Shown here one piece after another: positions 17,756 to 26,660 of a DNA stretch of 64,000 nucleotides (positions are counted from its first letter, which is position 1; every line of letters begins with the position of its first letter). The DNA lies in assembly GCF_000720115.1 (NCBI RefSeq), contig NZ_JOIR01000014.1, forward strand, positions 1 through 64,000. The letters are read 5' to 3'. This DNA is from Streptomyces sp. NRRL F-2580 (GTDB lineage Bacteria; Actinomycetota; Actinomycetes; Streptomycetales; Streptomycetaceae). A model generated the notes under the pieces. That model ran no database searches. It was given only the letters and a program-made list of their open reading frames with translations, and was not told where the DNA came from. The position numbers were made by a program, and so were the translations under genes.

Positions 17756-17902
17756 ATGTCCGGACTACTCGCAAGGATCAAGCAGTTCAGCCGCACCCCG
17801 AAGGGGCAGCGGACGATCGCATCAGTGCGGCGCGCGGCTTCCGACCCGCGCAGGCAGGAGCAGGCCCGAGGGATGCTCAGGCGCCTTCGAGGCAACCGCT
17901 GA
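17756..17902 (+). CDS. Small basic protein, 48 residues
   Basis: ATG at 17756 is preceded by GGGAGGG, and the frame ends TGA at 17900-17902. The product begins MSGLLARIKQFSRTPKGQ and ends RRLRGNR; it is strongly basic, with an N-terminal amphipathic segment and a middle DPRRQEQARGM. Short basic proteins of this kind are common conserved hypotheticals in Streptomyces. It lies before the DUF4246 gene but separated by 150 bases. The function is unknown; nucleic-acid or membrane association is only a guess from its charge. Confidence 0.6.
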   Translation: MSGLLARIKQFSRTPKGQRTIASVRRAASDPRRQEQARGMLRRLRGNR

Positions 17903-18052
17903 CCCCAGGCGGTGTTCGAAGAACGCCAGGATGCGGACGCGGGGGGCGGGCACGGAGTCATCGACCGTGCCCGTCCCGGGCAGGACGGCTGGGTATCAGT
18001 CCGCTGAAGTATCCTTCCGGCCACCGCACACCGCCTCGGAGGACCAAGAGAA

Positions 18053-19561
18053 TTGACCGGCCTGTCTGCTTTCCCGCTGCCTTTCCATGCGTCCCGTTCC
18101 ATATCCTTCGCGACACCCCGAACGCTGCGGGAACTGCAGATGATGCAGTGCAGTTCGCACATTCGGGCGAAGCCCGGGTGGTTCGACAAGATGAACGATG
18201 CCGAGATCGTCGCCAGATGGACGCAGGAAGCGGTCGCCCAGGGGCTCACCGAGGCGCAAGTTCGTTACGTGCTCGCCGAACTCGTGCATTACGCCGCGCT
18301 GCGGGACGGGCGAACCGGCGTCGAGGTGTCCGCCGTCGACGGGGTGTGGCAGTCGGACACACTGATCGACGACAAGCTCAGATCCCGGCTGCGTGAGGCG
18401 GTTCACGTTCTGGAGCAGGTCCCCGAAGCAGAACAGGACTGGCACCCCGGATCCGACGGCCAGGTGCTGGATCTGGTTCATCCCTCACTGTTCTGCCTGG
18501 TGAGAGAGGCGAGTGGCGCGCCCGAGCAGGCGTGGCAGAACCCGACGGACCGCTATTCGCGGTACGAGTTCTCGGAGAAGTTCCAGTGGCTGCCCACGGA
18601 CGTCGACGTCAGCGACGAGGGCGACGTCACCTTCCGTTCGTACGTCAACAACGTCCACCCCGAAATTCACCACGAACTGCTCTCCGTCCTCCCGGACGTG
18701 TTCGCGCGGCTGCGCCCGCTGCTGGAAAACGTGCTCACCGATCTGCGTCATCCGCGGCCCCTGCGGATCGAGGCCGATCCCTACGGGTGGTACGACTCGG
18801 AGCCGGAGTATCCGGGCAAGTCCTCGTACAGCGATTCCGAGGCCTACGCAGAAGCCCTTCGTACGTGGGAACGCGCGCAGGACGACTGGTGGGAGAACCG
18901 CCGCCCGGTCGTCCCTGACGCGCCGGCCTTCACCCCGCCCGAGGTGCCCGGTCCTTCCGACCGCGTCGACCTGCGCGGCCGCCGCCTCCAGGTCATCGTC
19001 AAGCTCGCCACCATCCATCTCACCCCGGACAAGCCCGAGTACCCCGGCGGTTCCTGGCACGTGGAGGGCATGCTGAACGAGCGGATCGTCTCGACCGGCA
19101 TCTACTACTGGGACAGCGAGAACATCACCGAAAGCCGGCTGAGTTTCCGGGCGGCGCTCGACGACCCGAACTACGAACAGAACGACGACAACGGACTGCG
19201 TGAGGTCTACGGCCTGGAGGACGAAGACGCGCTGAACCAGATGCTGGGATCGACATCGACCCCGGCGGGCCGCTGCCTGGCGTTCCCGAACATCCTGCAA
19301 CACCGCGTCAGCCCATTCGGCCTCACGGACGCCACCCGCCCGGGACATCGCAAGATTCTCGCGTTCTTCCTGGTCGATCCGTCGGAAAGGATCGTCTCGA
19401 CCTCCGATGTCCCACCGCAACAACCATGGTCCGACACCTCGACCATGACGCTCGAGCAGGCACGGAACTACCGCGAACAGCTCATGCGGGAACGCAAGTT
19501 CTTCGTCGACGAACACAACGAGCAGCTCTACGAGCGAGAATTCTCCCTCTGCGAGCACTGA
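18053..19561 (+). CDS. DUF4246 domain protein
   Basis: This 502-residue protein matches the DUF4246 family, found in fungi and actinomycetes. Recognisable segments are LRELQMMQCSSHIRAKPGWF near the N-terminus, KLATIHLTPDKPEYPGGSWH, and GRCLAFPNILQHRVSPF with LAFFLVDP near the C-terminus. The spaced His/Asp/His and Arg pattern in the last part recalls Fe(II)/2-oxoglutarate oxygenases (WHVEG...QHRV), but this is inference. A TTG start has an excellent GGAGGA 9 bases upstream at 18038-18043. No partner gene is evident, and the substrate is unknown. Confidence 0.85.
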   Translation: MTGLSAFPLPFHASRSISFATPRTLRELQMMQCSSHIRAKPGWFDKMNDAEIVARWTQEAVAQGLTEAQVRYVLAELVHYAALRDGRTGVEVSAVDGVWQSDTLIDDKLRSRLREAVHVLEQVPEAEQDWHPGSDGQVLDLVHPSLFCLVREASGAPEQAWQNPTDRYSRYEFSEKFQWLPTDVDVSDEGDVTFRSYVNNVHPEIHHELLSVLPDVFARLRPLLENVLTDLRHPRPLRIEADPYGWYDSEPEYPGKSSYSDSEAYAEALRTWERAQDDWWENRRPVVPDAPAFTPPEVPGPSDRVDLRGRRLQVIVKLATIHLTPDKPEYPGGSWHVEGMLNERIVSTGIYYWDSENITESRLSFRAALDDPNYEQNDDNGLREVYGLEDEDALNQMLGSTSTPAGRCLAFPNILQHRVSPFGLTDATRPGHRKILAFFLVDPSERIVSTSDVPPQQPWSDTSTMTLEQARNYREQLMRERKFFVDEHNEQLYEREFSLCEH

Positions 19562-19771
19562 GCCTGATTCCTCCTGACTTCATGCGGGTCGGGGGGTGCG
19601 GACGGCCCGGACGATGACGTCCGGGCCGTTCGGCCGCCCTCGCACGTGTGGCGGCTGGGCACACAGAAGGACGTCTGAATGTGTTGGGCCGGCACATATG
19701 CCGCTGACCTGGGGACTTCTACGTTGTGGCGACACCGATCGTCCCCGCAGACCCCCCTGGAAGTGGTGTTC

Positions 19772-21157
19772 ATGGCCTCCCCCGAGACCGCTCCCCCGAC
19801 CGCCGGATCCATCAAGAGAATCGTCGCCGCCAGTCTCGTCGGGACCACCGTCGAGTGGTACGACTTCTTCCTCTACGGCTCGGCCGCCGCGCTGGTGTTC
19901 AACACGCTCTTCTTCCCCTCCAGCGACCCGCTGGTGGGAACCCTGCTGGCCTTCCTGACGTACGCGGTCGGGTTCGCGGCCCGGCCGCTCGGCGGTGTGG
20001 TCTTCGGCCACTTCGGCGACCGGATCGGCCGCAAGAAGCTGCTGGTGCTCAGCCTGCTGATGATGGGCGGGGCCACCTTCGCGATGGGCCTGCTGCCGAC
20101 CCATGCCTCCATAGGCGTCGGCGCGCCCGTCCTGCTGACCGTGCTGCGGCTGGTCCAGGGCTTCGCCCTGGGCGGCGAATGGGGCGGCGCCGTTCTGCTG
20201 GTGTCCGAGCACGGCGGTGACAAGAGCCGCGGCTTCTGGGCCTCCTGGCCGCAGGCCGGCGCTCCCGGCGGCAACCTGCTCGCCACCGGTGTCCTGGCGC
20301 TGCTCGCCGCGGTCCAGTCCGACGAGGCCTTCCTCGCCTGGGGCTGGCGCGTCCCGTTCCTGCTCTCCGGCGTCCTGGTCGTCATCGGCCTGTGGATCCG
20401 CATCTCGGTCACCGAGTCCCCGGTCTTCCTGGAAGCCCGCGAGAAGGCCGCCGAGCAGGCGGCGGCCGGCCTCAAGGACGAGCCGCCGGTCGTCGAGGTG
20501 TTCCGCAGGAGTTGGCGGGAGGTGCTCACCGCGATGGGCACGCGCTTCGGCGAGAACATCTCGTACTACGTCCTCACTGCGTTCCTGCTGGTCTACGTCA
20601 CCGTCCACCTCCAGCTCCCCAAGAGCGAGGCGCTCAACGCGGTGCTGATCGGCTCCGCGGTCCACTTCGTCACGATCCCGATGTGGGGGGCGCTCTCGGA
20701 CCGGCTCGGCCGCCGCCCGGTGACCCTGATCGGCGCGCTCGGCATGGCCGGCTGGGCGTTCGCCTTCTTCGCCCTGCTGGATTCCCGGTCCTTCCCCGCC
20801 ATCGCCTTCGCGGTCACCGTCGGCCTGCTGTTCCACGGCGCGATGTACGGCCCGCAGGCCGCCTTCATCTCCGAGATGTTCGACACCAGGGTCCGCTACT
20901 CCGGCGCCTCGATGGGCTCCCAGCTCGCCTCCATCGTCGGCGGAGCGCTCGCCCCGATCATCGCGGTGGAGCTGCTGAAGGAGTACGGGACCTCCACCCC
21001 GGTCTCCCTCTACGTCTGCCTCGCGGCGCTCGTCACCGCCGTGACCGTCTGGGTGGCGCAGGAAACCCGCGGCCGCGACCTGGCCGTGGACGGCAGGCCG
21101 TCCTCCGCCGCCGAACGGGGCCAGAGCCTGCGGGACTCCGAGCCGCTCAGCAGGTGA
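19772..21157 (+). CDS. MFS transporter of the metabolite:H+ symporter (MHS) type
   Basis: I start at ATG 19772 (MASPETAPP); the frame is open from 19679 but the extension is not hydrophobic or conserved-looking. The 461-residue protein has about 12 helices. It has signature segments of the MHS branch: ASLVGTTVEWYDFFLYG at the first helix, HFGDRIGRKK after helix 2, RLVQGFALGGEWGGA in the middle and DRLGRRP in the second half. Relatives take up carboxylates or betaines such as 2-oxoglutarate, shikimate and proline. The PucR-type regulator starts 7 bases downstream and probably controls it. Confidence 0.88.
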   Translation: MASPETAPPTAGSIKRIVAASLVGTTVEWYDFFLYGSAAALVFNTLFFPSSDPLVGTLLAFLTYAVGFAARPLGGVVFGHFGDRIGRKKLLVLSLLMMGGATFAMGLLPTHASIGVGAPVLLTVLRLVQGFALGGEWGGAVLLVSEHGGDKSRGFWASWPQAGAPGGNLLATGVLALLAAVQSDEAFLAWGWRVPFLLSGVLVVIGLWIRISVTESPVFLEAREKAAEQAAAGLKDEPPVVEVFRRSWREVLTAMGTRFGENISYYVLTAFLLVYVTVHLQLPKSEALNAVLIGSAVHFVTIPMWGALSDRLGRRPVTLIGALGMAGWAFAFFALLDSRSFPAIAFAVTVGLLFHGAMYGPQAAFISEMFDTRVRYSGASMGSQLASIVGGALAPIIAVELLKEYGTSTPVSLYVCLAALVTAVTVWVAQETRGRDLAVDGRPSSAAERGQSLRDSEPLSR

Positions 21158-21164
21158 TCCCCGT

Positions 21165-23069
21165 ATGCTCCCCGCCGTGACACCACCAGGCACCCAGCAC
21201 GCCCACACCGCCGTACGCCGGCTTCTCGACCTTCTGGCCGAGGGAGCGCCCGCCGAGGACTACGCCCGTCCCGCCGCCGAGGCCCGGGACGCCGGCGCCC
21301 CGGCGGGCGAGCTGGCCGACATCGCCGAGGCCACCGACGTGGCCCTGCGGATCCGGCGGACCCTCGGTCAGCACCGCCGGCGCGAGGCCGAACTGACGGC
21401 GTTGTTCGACACGGCGAGCGACCTGGCCGCGTTGCGCGATCTGGATGCGGTGCTCCGGGCGATCGTCCACCGGGCCAAGCTGCTGCTCGGCACCGACGTC
21501 ACCTATCTCTCCCTCAACGACGAAGCCGCGGGCGATACGTACATGAGGGTCACGGACGGCTCGGTCGCCGCCGCGTTCCAGCAGGTGAGGCTCGGCATGG
21601 GCGAGGGGCTCGGCGGCCTGGTGGCCCAGACCGCCCGTCCGTACGCCACGGGCGACTACCAGGCCGACTCCCGCTTCCACCACACATCCGCCATCGACGG
21701 CGCGGTCGGGCAGGAGGGGCTGCGGGCGATCCTCGGCGTGCCCCTGCGCGTCGGCGCGCGGATCATCGGCGTGCTGTACGCGGCGGACCGCGCTCCCCGG
21801 CAGTTCTCCCCGGAGGAGGTGGCGCTGCTGTCCTCGCTGGCCGACCACGCGGCCATCGCGATCGACGGCGCCCGGCTGCTGGAGGAGACCCGGGCCGCCC
21901 TGGCCGATCTCAACTCCGCCTCCGAGACCATCCGGGCGCACAGCGAGGACGTGCGCCGGGCGGAGCGGGCCCACGACCAGCTGACCGACCTCGTCCTGCG
22001 CGGTGGCGGAGCCGACGAGGTGGCCGCCGCCATCGCCGCCATCCTGGACGGCGCCCTCGTCATCCACGACGCCCACGGAGCCGAGCTGGCCCGTGCCGGA
22101 GCCGGGCCCGTGCCCCCGCCCGCCCGGGCCGTGGAGGCCTCCCGGGCCAGCGGCCGGGCCGTCCCGCAGGACGGGACCTGGGTGTGCGCGGTGCTGGCCG
22201 GACCGGAACTGCTCGGCAGCCTCGCCCTGACCGGCCGCACGGCCCTGTCGGACACCGACCGGCTGCTGTTCGAGCGCGCGAGCGTCGTCACCGCGCTGCT
22301 GCTGTTGCTGCGCCGGTCCGTGGCGGAGACCGAGGACCGGGTGCGCGGAGAGCTCCTCACCGACCTCCTCGCCCTGACCACGGACCCGGGCGCCCTGGCG
22401 GCCAGGGCCCGGCGCCTGGGCGTGGACCTGTCCCGGCCGCACTGCGTCTTCGTCATGCACGGCGACGTGGCCTCACGCCACCGCCTCCTCGCGGCGGCCG
22501 CCCGCAGCGGTCCGGCGCGGGGCGCTCTCGCCGGGATCCACCACGACCACGTGGTGCTCGTCGCGCCGGTCGGGGCGCCCGGGCCGACCGCCAAGGCGCT
22601 GGCGGCGGAGCTGGGTCAGGCCGTGGGCTCCCCGGTCACCGTCGGCGCCGCGGGCCCGACCACGGGGCCGGCGGGGCTGTCCGCCGCGCACGATGAGGCG
22701 CACCGCTGCCTGTCCGCGCTGCGCGCCCTGGGCCACAGCGGGCGGGGCGGGGCCTTGTCCGAGCTCGGTTTCGTCGGCGTACTCCTCGGCGATCAGGCCG
22801 ATCTGGTCGGGTACGTACGGAACACGCTCGGTCCGCTGCTCGACTACGACGACCGGCGCGGCACGGACCTGGTCCACACCCTGGACGCGTACTTCGCGCA
22901 GGGCACGAGCCTGACCAGGACGAGGGCGGCGCTGCACGTCCACGTCAACACCGTCGTGCAGCGCCTGGACCGGATCGGCCGGCTCCTCGGCGAGGACTGG
23001 AACTCCCCGGCTCGCACCCTGGAGATACAGCTCGCGCTGCGACTGCACCGCCTCACGCACGGGCTCTGA
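21165..23069 (+). CDS. GAF-domain PucR/CdaR-type transcriptional regulator
   Basis: This 634-residue protein has a GAF domain at ~75-225 (LTALFDTASDLAALRDLDAVL...GVPLRVGARIIGVLYAADR). A middle GGDEF-like/CdaR region follows, and the C-terminal PucR helix-turn-helix is at ~565-625 (LDAYFAQGTSLTRTRAALHVHVNTVVQRLDRI, seen in sections). It starts 7 bases after the MHS transporter, so the pair is one unit and the GAF domain probably senses the imported compound or a derivative. ATG 21165 and GTG 21177 are both possible starts. The target promoter is not identified. Confidence 0.86.
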   Translation: MLPAVTPPGTQHAHTAVRRLLDLLAEGAPAEDYARPAAEARDAGAPAGELADIAEATDVALRIRRTLGQHRRREAELTALFDTASDLAALRDLDAVLRAIVHRAKLLLGTDVTYLSLNDEAAGDTYMRVTDGSVAAAFQQVRLGMGEGLGGLVAQTARPYATGDYQADSRFHHTSAIDGAVGQEGLRAILGVPLRVGARIIGVLYAADRAPRQFSPEEVALLSSLADHAAIAIDGARLLEETRAALADLNSASETIRAHSEDVRRAERAHDQLTDLVLRGGGADEVAAAIAAILDGALVIHDAHGAELARAGAGPVPPPARAVEASRASGRAVPQDGTWVCAVLAGPELLGSLALTGRTALSDTDRLLFERASVVTALLLLLRRSVAETEDRVRGELLTDLLALTTDPGALAARARRLGVDLSRPHCVFVMHGDVASRHRLLAAAARSGPARGALAGIHHDHVVLVAPVGAPGPTAKALAAELGQAVGSPVTVGAAGPTTGPAGLSAAHDEAHRCLSALRALGHSGRGGALSELGFVGVLLGDQADLVGYVRNTLGPLLDYDDRRGTDLVHTLDAYFAQGTSLTRTRAALHVHVNTVVQRLDRIGRLLGEDWNSPARTLEIQLALRLHRLTHGL

Positions 23070-23186
23070 AGCAGCTACGGGATGTCGTCCGGGCCGGGCC
23101 GGGACCCAATCAGGCGGGCCGGCCCGTCAGGAGGCACCGCATCTCGGAATCTCGGACTCAGGTCACTAGGACCGACACGCACTGAG

Positions 23187-23232
23187 AACGCCGTACGCGC
23201 CATGCGTACGACGTTCGCACGTGCGCTAGGGT
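23187..23232 (+). promoter_or_regulatory. TetR-type operator and leaderless promoter
   Basis: A 29-bp interrupted palindrome at 23187-23215 has outer arms AACG/CGTT and inner arms CGTACGC/GCGTACG. TAGGGT at 23227-23232 is a good -10 box ending 6 bases before the ATG at 23239. No Shine-Dalgarno sequence is visible, so the transcript is probably leaderless. The palindrome covers the -35 zone, as expected for autorepression by the TetR protein encoded next. Confidence 0.6.
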
Positions 23233-23238
23233 GGCGGT

Positions 23239-24000
23239 ATGCCAGCCGACGAGAAGCAGCAGAGTCCCGGCGCGCCCGCCGCCTCCCCGGTCCCCTCCGT
23301 CTGGACCCGCCCGCGCCGCAAGGAGCAGCAGCCGGCGCTCAGCCGGGACCAGATCGTCGTGGCGGCCGTGCGCATGCTGGACGCCGACGGCATCGCGGCG
23401 CTGAGCATGCGCAAGCTGGGCACCGGGATGGGCGCCGCCGCCACCTCGCTCTACCGGCACGTGGCCAACAAGGACGAGCTCATCGAGCTGGTCGTGGACG
23501 AGGTCTACGGCGAGCTGGAGGTTTCCGAGATCACCGAACCCGGGGCGTGGCGCGAGGCCCTCGCGAGCAGCGGTCACAGCCTGCGCGACATGGTCCTGCG
23601 CCACCCCTGGGTGGCCTCCGTCCTCGGCCAGGTCGGGCTGGCGCACCTCGGCCCGAACCTGATGCGCCTGTCGGAGCGGATGCTGCGGCTGGCCCGGGCG
23701 GCGGGCTTTCCCCCGGGCGAGGCGGAGCTCGCGATGAAGGCCGTCATCTCCTACGTCATCGGCGCCACCACGAGCGAGGCCTCCTACCTCTCCCTCCTCG
23801 CCCGCAGCGGGAAGAGCGAGGCGGAGTGGCTGGAGTCGCTGCTGCCCGCGGCCCAGGAGGGCTTGGAGGAGCGCCCGCTGACGCATGACCACGCCGCGGC
23901 GAAGCACGGCACGGACCCGGCGCGGATGCGCGAGGAGAACTTCGACTACGGCCTCCAGCGGGTCCTGGACGGTCTGGAGGTCCGGCTCAGCCGCGGCTGA
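23239..24000 (+). CDS. TetR family transcriptional regulator
   Basis: This 253-residue protein has an N-terminal TetR helix-turn-helix at ~36-82 (SRDQIVVAAVRMLDADG; SMRKLGTGMGAAATSLYRHV). The C-terminal ligand domain is of the tetracycline-repressor-like class, ending FDYGLQRVLDGLEVRL. It sits behind a 29-bp palindrome that is probably its own operator. Its 3' end overlaps that of the convergent 3-hydroxyisobutyryl-CoA hydrolase gene by 14 bases. No efflux pump or oxidoreductase is adjacent in the expected divergent position, so its regulon is unclear. Confidence 0.88.
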   Translation: MPADEKQQSPGAPAASPVPSVWTRPRRKEQQPALSRDQIVVAAVRMLDADGIAALSMRKLGTGMGAAATSLYRHVANKDELIELVVDEVYGELEVSEITEPGAWREALASSGHSLRDMVLRHPWVASVLGQVGLAHLGPNLMRLSERMLRLARAAGFPPGEAELAMKAVISYVIGATTSEASYLSLLARSGKSEAEWLESLLPAAQEGLEERPLTHDHAAAKHGTDPARMREENFDYGLQRVLDGLEVRLSRG

Positions 24001-25084
24001 GACCACCCTCGGGCAGGCGCAGTTCGCGACCCTCCCCCAGCGGGGCGAAGAACCGCTCCACCTCCGCGCCGGACACGTCCGCCAGATCGGCCGGCGACCA
24101 GCGCGGCCGGCGGTCCTTGTCGACGACCTGGGCCCGGATGCCCTCGACCAGGTCGGGCGAGCGCAGGGCGTGGCAGGACACGCGGAACTCCTGGGCGAGC
24201 ACCGGCTCCAGGGAGCCGAGCGCCGCGGCCCGGCGCAGCGAGGCGAGGGTGACCTTGAGCGCGGTCGGGGACTTGGCCAGGATCGCCTCGGCGGCCTCCT
24301 TGGCGGCGGCCACGCCCTGGGCGAGCAGCCGGTCCACGATCTCCTCGACGGTGTCCGCCGCGTAGCAGCGGTCGATCCAGGCGCGCCGCTCGGCGAGTTC
24401 GCCGGGCGGCGGCGCCTCGCCGTACCGGGGCAGCACCTCGTGCGCGGGGGCCGTCGCGAGGGCCGCGGTCAGCTCCGGCAGGCGGTCGGCCGGTACGAAG
24501 TGGTCGGCGAGCCCGCACAGAAGCGCGTCGGCGGCGCCCGCGGCGGCCGCCGTGAGCGCGAGGTGGGTGCCGAGCTCACCGGGGGCCCGCGACAGCAGCT
24601 GGGTGCCGCCGACGTCGGGGACGAAGCCGATGCCGGTCTCGGGCATGGCGACGCGGGAGCGTTCGGTGACGACGCGGACGGAGCCGTGGGCCGAGACGCC
24701 GACGCCGCCGCCCATCACGATGCCGTCCATGAGGGCCACGTACGGCTTGGGGTAGCGGGCGATCCGGGCGTTGAGCCGGTATTCGTCACGCCAGAAGTCC
24801 GCCGAGGCCGTGCCGCCGGCCTTGGCGTCGTCGTGGATGGCCCGGATGTCCCCGCCCGCGCACAACCCGCGCTCCCCGGCCCCGCGGATCAGGACCTGGT
24901 GGACGGCGGGGTCCTCCGCCCACGCGGCGAGCGCCTCGTCGATCCGCAACACCATGCGGTGGGTGAGGGAATTGAGGGCCCTGGGGCGGTTGAGGGTGAC
25001 CACCCCGGTCCGGCCCTCGACGTGGAGCAGGACCGTGCTGTCGGTGCTGCCGGAGTTCCCGGCGGTGTCGTCTTCGCTCTTCAC
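23987..25084 (-). CDS. 3-hydroxyisobutyryl-CoA hydrolase / enoyl-CoA hydratase family protein
   Basis: This 365-residue protein has a crotonase fold with the extra C-terminal length typical of 3-hydroxyisobutyryl-CoA hydrolases. Key segments are RGAGERGLCAGGDIRA (first oxyanion loop), DGIVMGGGVGVSAHG (second) and AMPETGIGFVPDVGGT (catalytic Glu). The C-terminal FRVSCHALRSPDLVEGIRA and DKDRRPRW are typical of the family. The expected role is valine catabolism, removing CoA from 3-hydroxyisobutyryl-CoA. It converges with the TetR gene and has no pathway partner beside it. A 2-enoyl-CoA hydratase activity is the alternative. Confidence 0.87.
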   Translation of the reverse strand: MKSEDDTAGNSGSTDSTVLLHVEGRTGVVTLNRPRALNSLTHRMVLRIDEALAAWAEDPAVHQVLIRGAGERGLCAGGDIRAIHDDAKAGGTASADFWRDEYRLNARIARYPKPYVALMDGIVMGGGVGVSAHGSVRVVTERSRVAMPETGIGFVPDVGGTQLLSRAPGELGTHLALTAAAAGAADALLCGLADHFVPADRLPELTAALATAPAHEVLPRYGEAPPPGELAERRAWIDRCYAADTVEEIVDRLLAQGVAAAKEAAEAILAKSPTALKVTLASLRRAAALGSLEPVLAQEFRVSCHALRSPDLVEGIRAQVVDKDRRPRWSPADLADVSGAEVERFFAPLGEGRELRLPEGGLSRG

Positions 25085-25107
25085 AACGATCAGTATGTCC
25101 GGGCGGC

Positions 25108-25290
25108 TTCCTGAGCGGCCGCGTCACGCACCAGCTGGTGGCGGACTACTGGCCGACGGCCGACGCCCACCCGGAGGCCGGCGCACCCGAGGTCGAATTC
25201 GCCGGGATCCGGCGGTCCATGCCGGAGCACCCGGTGCGGATCGGCCGCGGCAAACCGATCTTCCCGCCCGTCCACGTCAGCCGCGGGGGC
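25108..25290 (+). pseudogene. Remnant of a dihydrofolate-reductase-family (RibD C-terminal-like) gene
   Basis: Frame +1 from 25108 reads FLSGRVTHQLVADYWPTADA, then PEVEFAGIRRSMP, then HPVRIGRGKPIFPP. The first part matches the GRxTYQxMxxYWPTADxDP...EFAGIWRxMPK segment of this family. The last part matches its much later VHPVxxGRGxPLFP segment. About 50-70 intervening residues, both termini and a start codon are missing, so this is an internally deleted fragment between two minus-strand genes. Confidence 0.55.
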
Positions 25291-25828
25291 GGGCCCGGTG
25301 GGCCCGCCAGGCGGCCAGGGCTTCGGCGCGGGCTCCGTCGGGATACCGGGCGTGCCAGTCGCGCAGGAACCGGTTGAACTCGAACTGGGCGTCGACCTCC
25401 CGGGGTTCGGCCGCCTGAGCGCGGGTGGCGTGCCAGTGGGCGACGGCCTCGGCGAGGGTGCGCCCCGCCTGCCGGGCGACGTACTCCCGCATGAAGGCGT
25501 CGAAGTGGAAGGCGGGACCGATCTCCCGCACGAAGTACTCCCGCAGCACCTGGCTGCACCGCTGCCCCTGCGGGATCACGGTCGAACCGTCCACGGGAGC
25601 GGCGAGCTGGCGTCCGGCACGGCGGGGCGCGGGGGCCGCCGGTGCGGGGAGACCGTCGAGCGCGGCGGCGATCCGGGCCGTGACGGCGGTCTTGCCGCCC
25701 CCGGCGGCCAGGCCCATCCGGCGCGCCAGCGCACTCAGTTCGGCCAGCGTCCAGTACCAGCGCAGCAGTTCCGCCCCGGTCAGCGCCACCGTCAGGGCCG
25801 GCCGGGACTCCCCTGCATTCGTACTCAT
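25277..25828 (-). CDS. SAP-motif/DUF6434-like protein
   Basis: The start is ATG 25828, giving 183 residues. The N-terminal ~60 residues have a SAP-like helix pattern: LTGAELLRWYWTLAELSALA, then GLAAGGGKTAVTARIAAAL. The C-terminal ~90 residues (CSQVLREYFVREIGPAFHFDAFMREYV...HWHATRAQA...FNRFLRDWHARYP) match actinomycete SAP/DUF6434 proteins. SAP motifs usually bind DNA, but the role here is unknown. It diverges from the isochorismatase-fold gene across 127 bases. Confidence 0.75.
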   Translation of the reverse strand: MSTNAGESRPALTVALTGAELLRWYWTLAELSALARRMGLAAGGGKTAVTARIAAALDGLPAPAAPAPRRAGRQLAAPVDGSTVIPQGQRCSQVLREYFVREIGPAFHFDAFMREYVARQAGRTLAEAVAHWHATRAQAAEPREVDAQFEFNRFLRDWHARYPDGARAEALAAWRAHRARPRG

Positions 25829-25955
25829 GTTCCCATCGTAAGGGCGGGGGGCGGGTGGCGAACACGGCGGCGAATCCAGGGGTCCCACCCTCAGGTTCCC
25901 CTCGATGTCGCTTATCTTCAGACATGTCCAGTCCACTCGCCCCGACGGAGGCCCC

Positions 25956-26543
25956 ATGACCGACGACCCGAACCGCCTCACCCTCGGCGGGGACACGGCC
26001 CTGGTCCTCATCGACCTCCAGACGGGCATCCTGGGCATGCCCATCGCCCGGCCCGCCCCCGAGATCCTCGCGAAGGGCATCGCGCTGGCCGGGGCGTTCC
26101 GCGCCCGCCGGCTGCCCGTGGTCCTGGTCAAGGTGGCCTGGTCCCCCGACGGCGGCGATATGCCCACCTCCAACGTGGACCGCCCGGGTCCGGCCGCCGC
26201 CCCGCCCCCGGCGTTCTCCGAGATCCCCGCGGAGCTCGCGGCCCTCGGCGACGCGGTCGTCACCAAACGGCACTGGGGCGCCTTCACCGGTACCGAACTC
26301 GACCTCCAGCTGCGCCGCCGCGGCATCCACCGCATCGTGCTGGCCGGCATCTCCACCAGCGCCGGGGTCGAGTCCACCGCCCGTACGGCGTGGGAGCTCA
26401 GCTACGACCTGGTCTTCGCGGAGGACGCCACCGCCGACACCGACCCCGACTCCCACGCCCACACCTTCGGCAAGATCTTCCCCCGCATCGGCAAGGTCAG
26501 CAGCACCGACGAGGTCATCGCGGCCCTGCGGTCCCCTTCATAG
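25956..26543 (+). CDS. Isochorismatase-fold hydrolase lacking the catalytic cysteine
   Basis: ATG 25956 with GGAGG at 25946-25950 gives 195 residues. The cysteine-hydrolase fold is clear: ALVLIDLQTGIL contains the general-base Asp, VVTKRHWGAFTGT the Lys, and AGISTSAGVESTARTA the nucleophile loop. In the last motif the usual Cys before VE is Gly, as in the true isochorismatases EntB and PhzD. Vinyl-ether hydrolysis, or an unknown reaction, is therefore more likely than amide cleavage. No phenazine or siderophore genes are near. Divergent from the SAP-like gene. Confidence 0.83.
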   Translation: MTDDPNRLTLGGDTALVLIDLQTGILGMPIARPAPEILAKGIALAGAFRARRLPVVLVKVAWSPDGGDMPTSNVDRPGPAAAPPPAFSEIPAELAALGDAVVTKRHWGAFTGTELDLQLRRRGIHRIVLAGISTSAGVESTARTAWELSYDLVFAEDATADTDPDSHAHTFGKIFPRIGKVSSTDEVIAALRSPS

Positions 26544-26660
26544 CCACGGTCAGCCGAAGGTGACGCGCACGCCGCCGATCGGGCGCCGAGTCCGGAGAGG
26601 GTTCACCCGTAACCGGGAGGACTCCCGTGGGTTAGCAGCGCGGAAGACGAGGGAGTCCGC

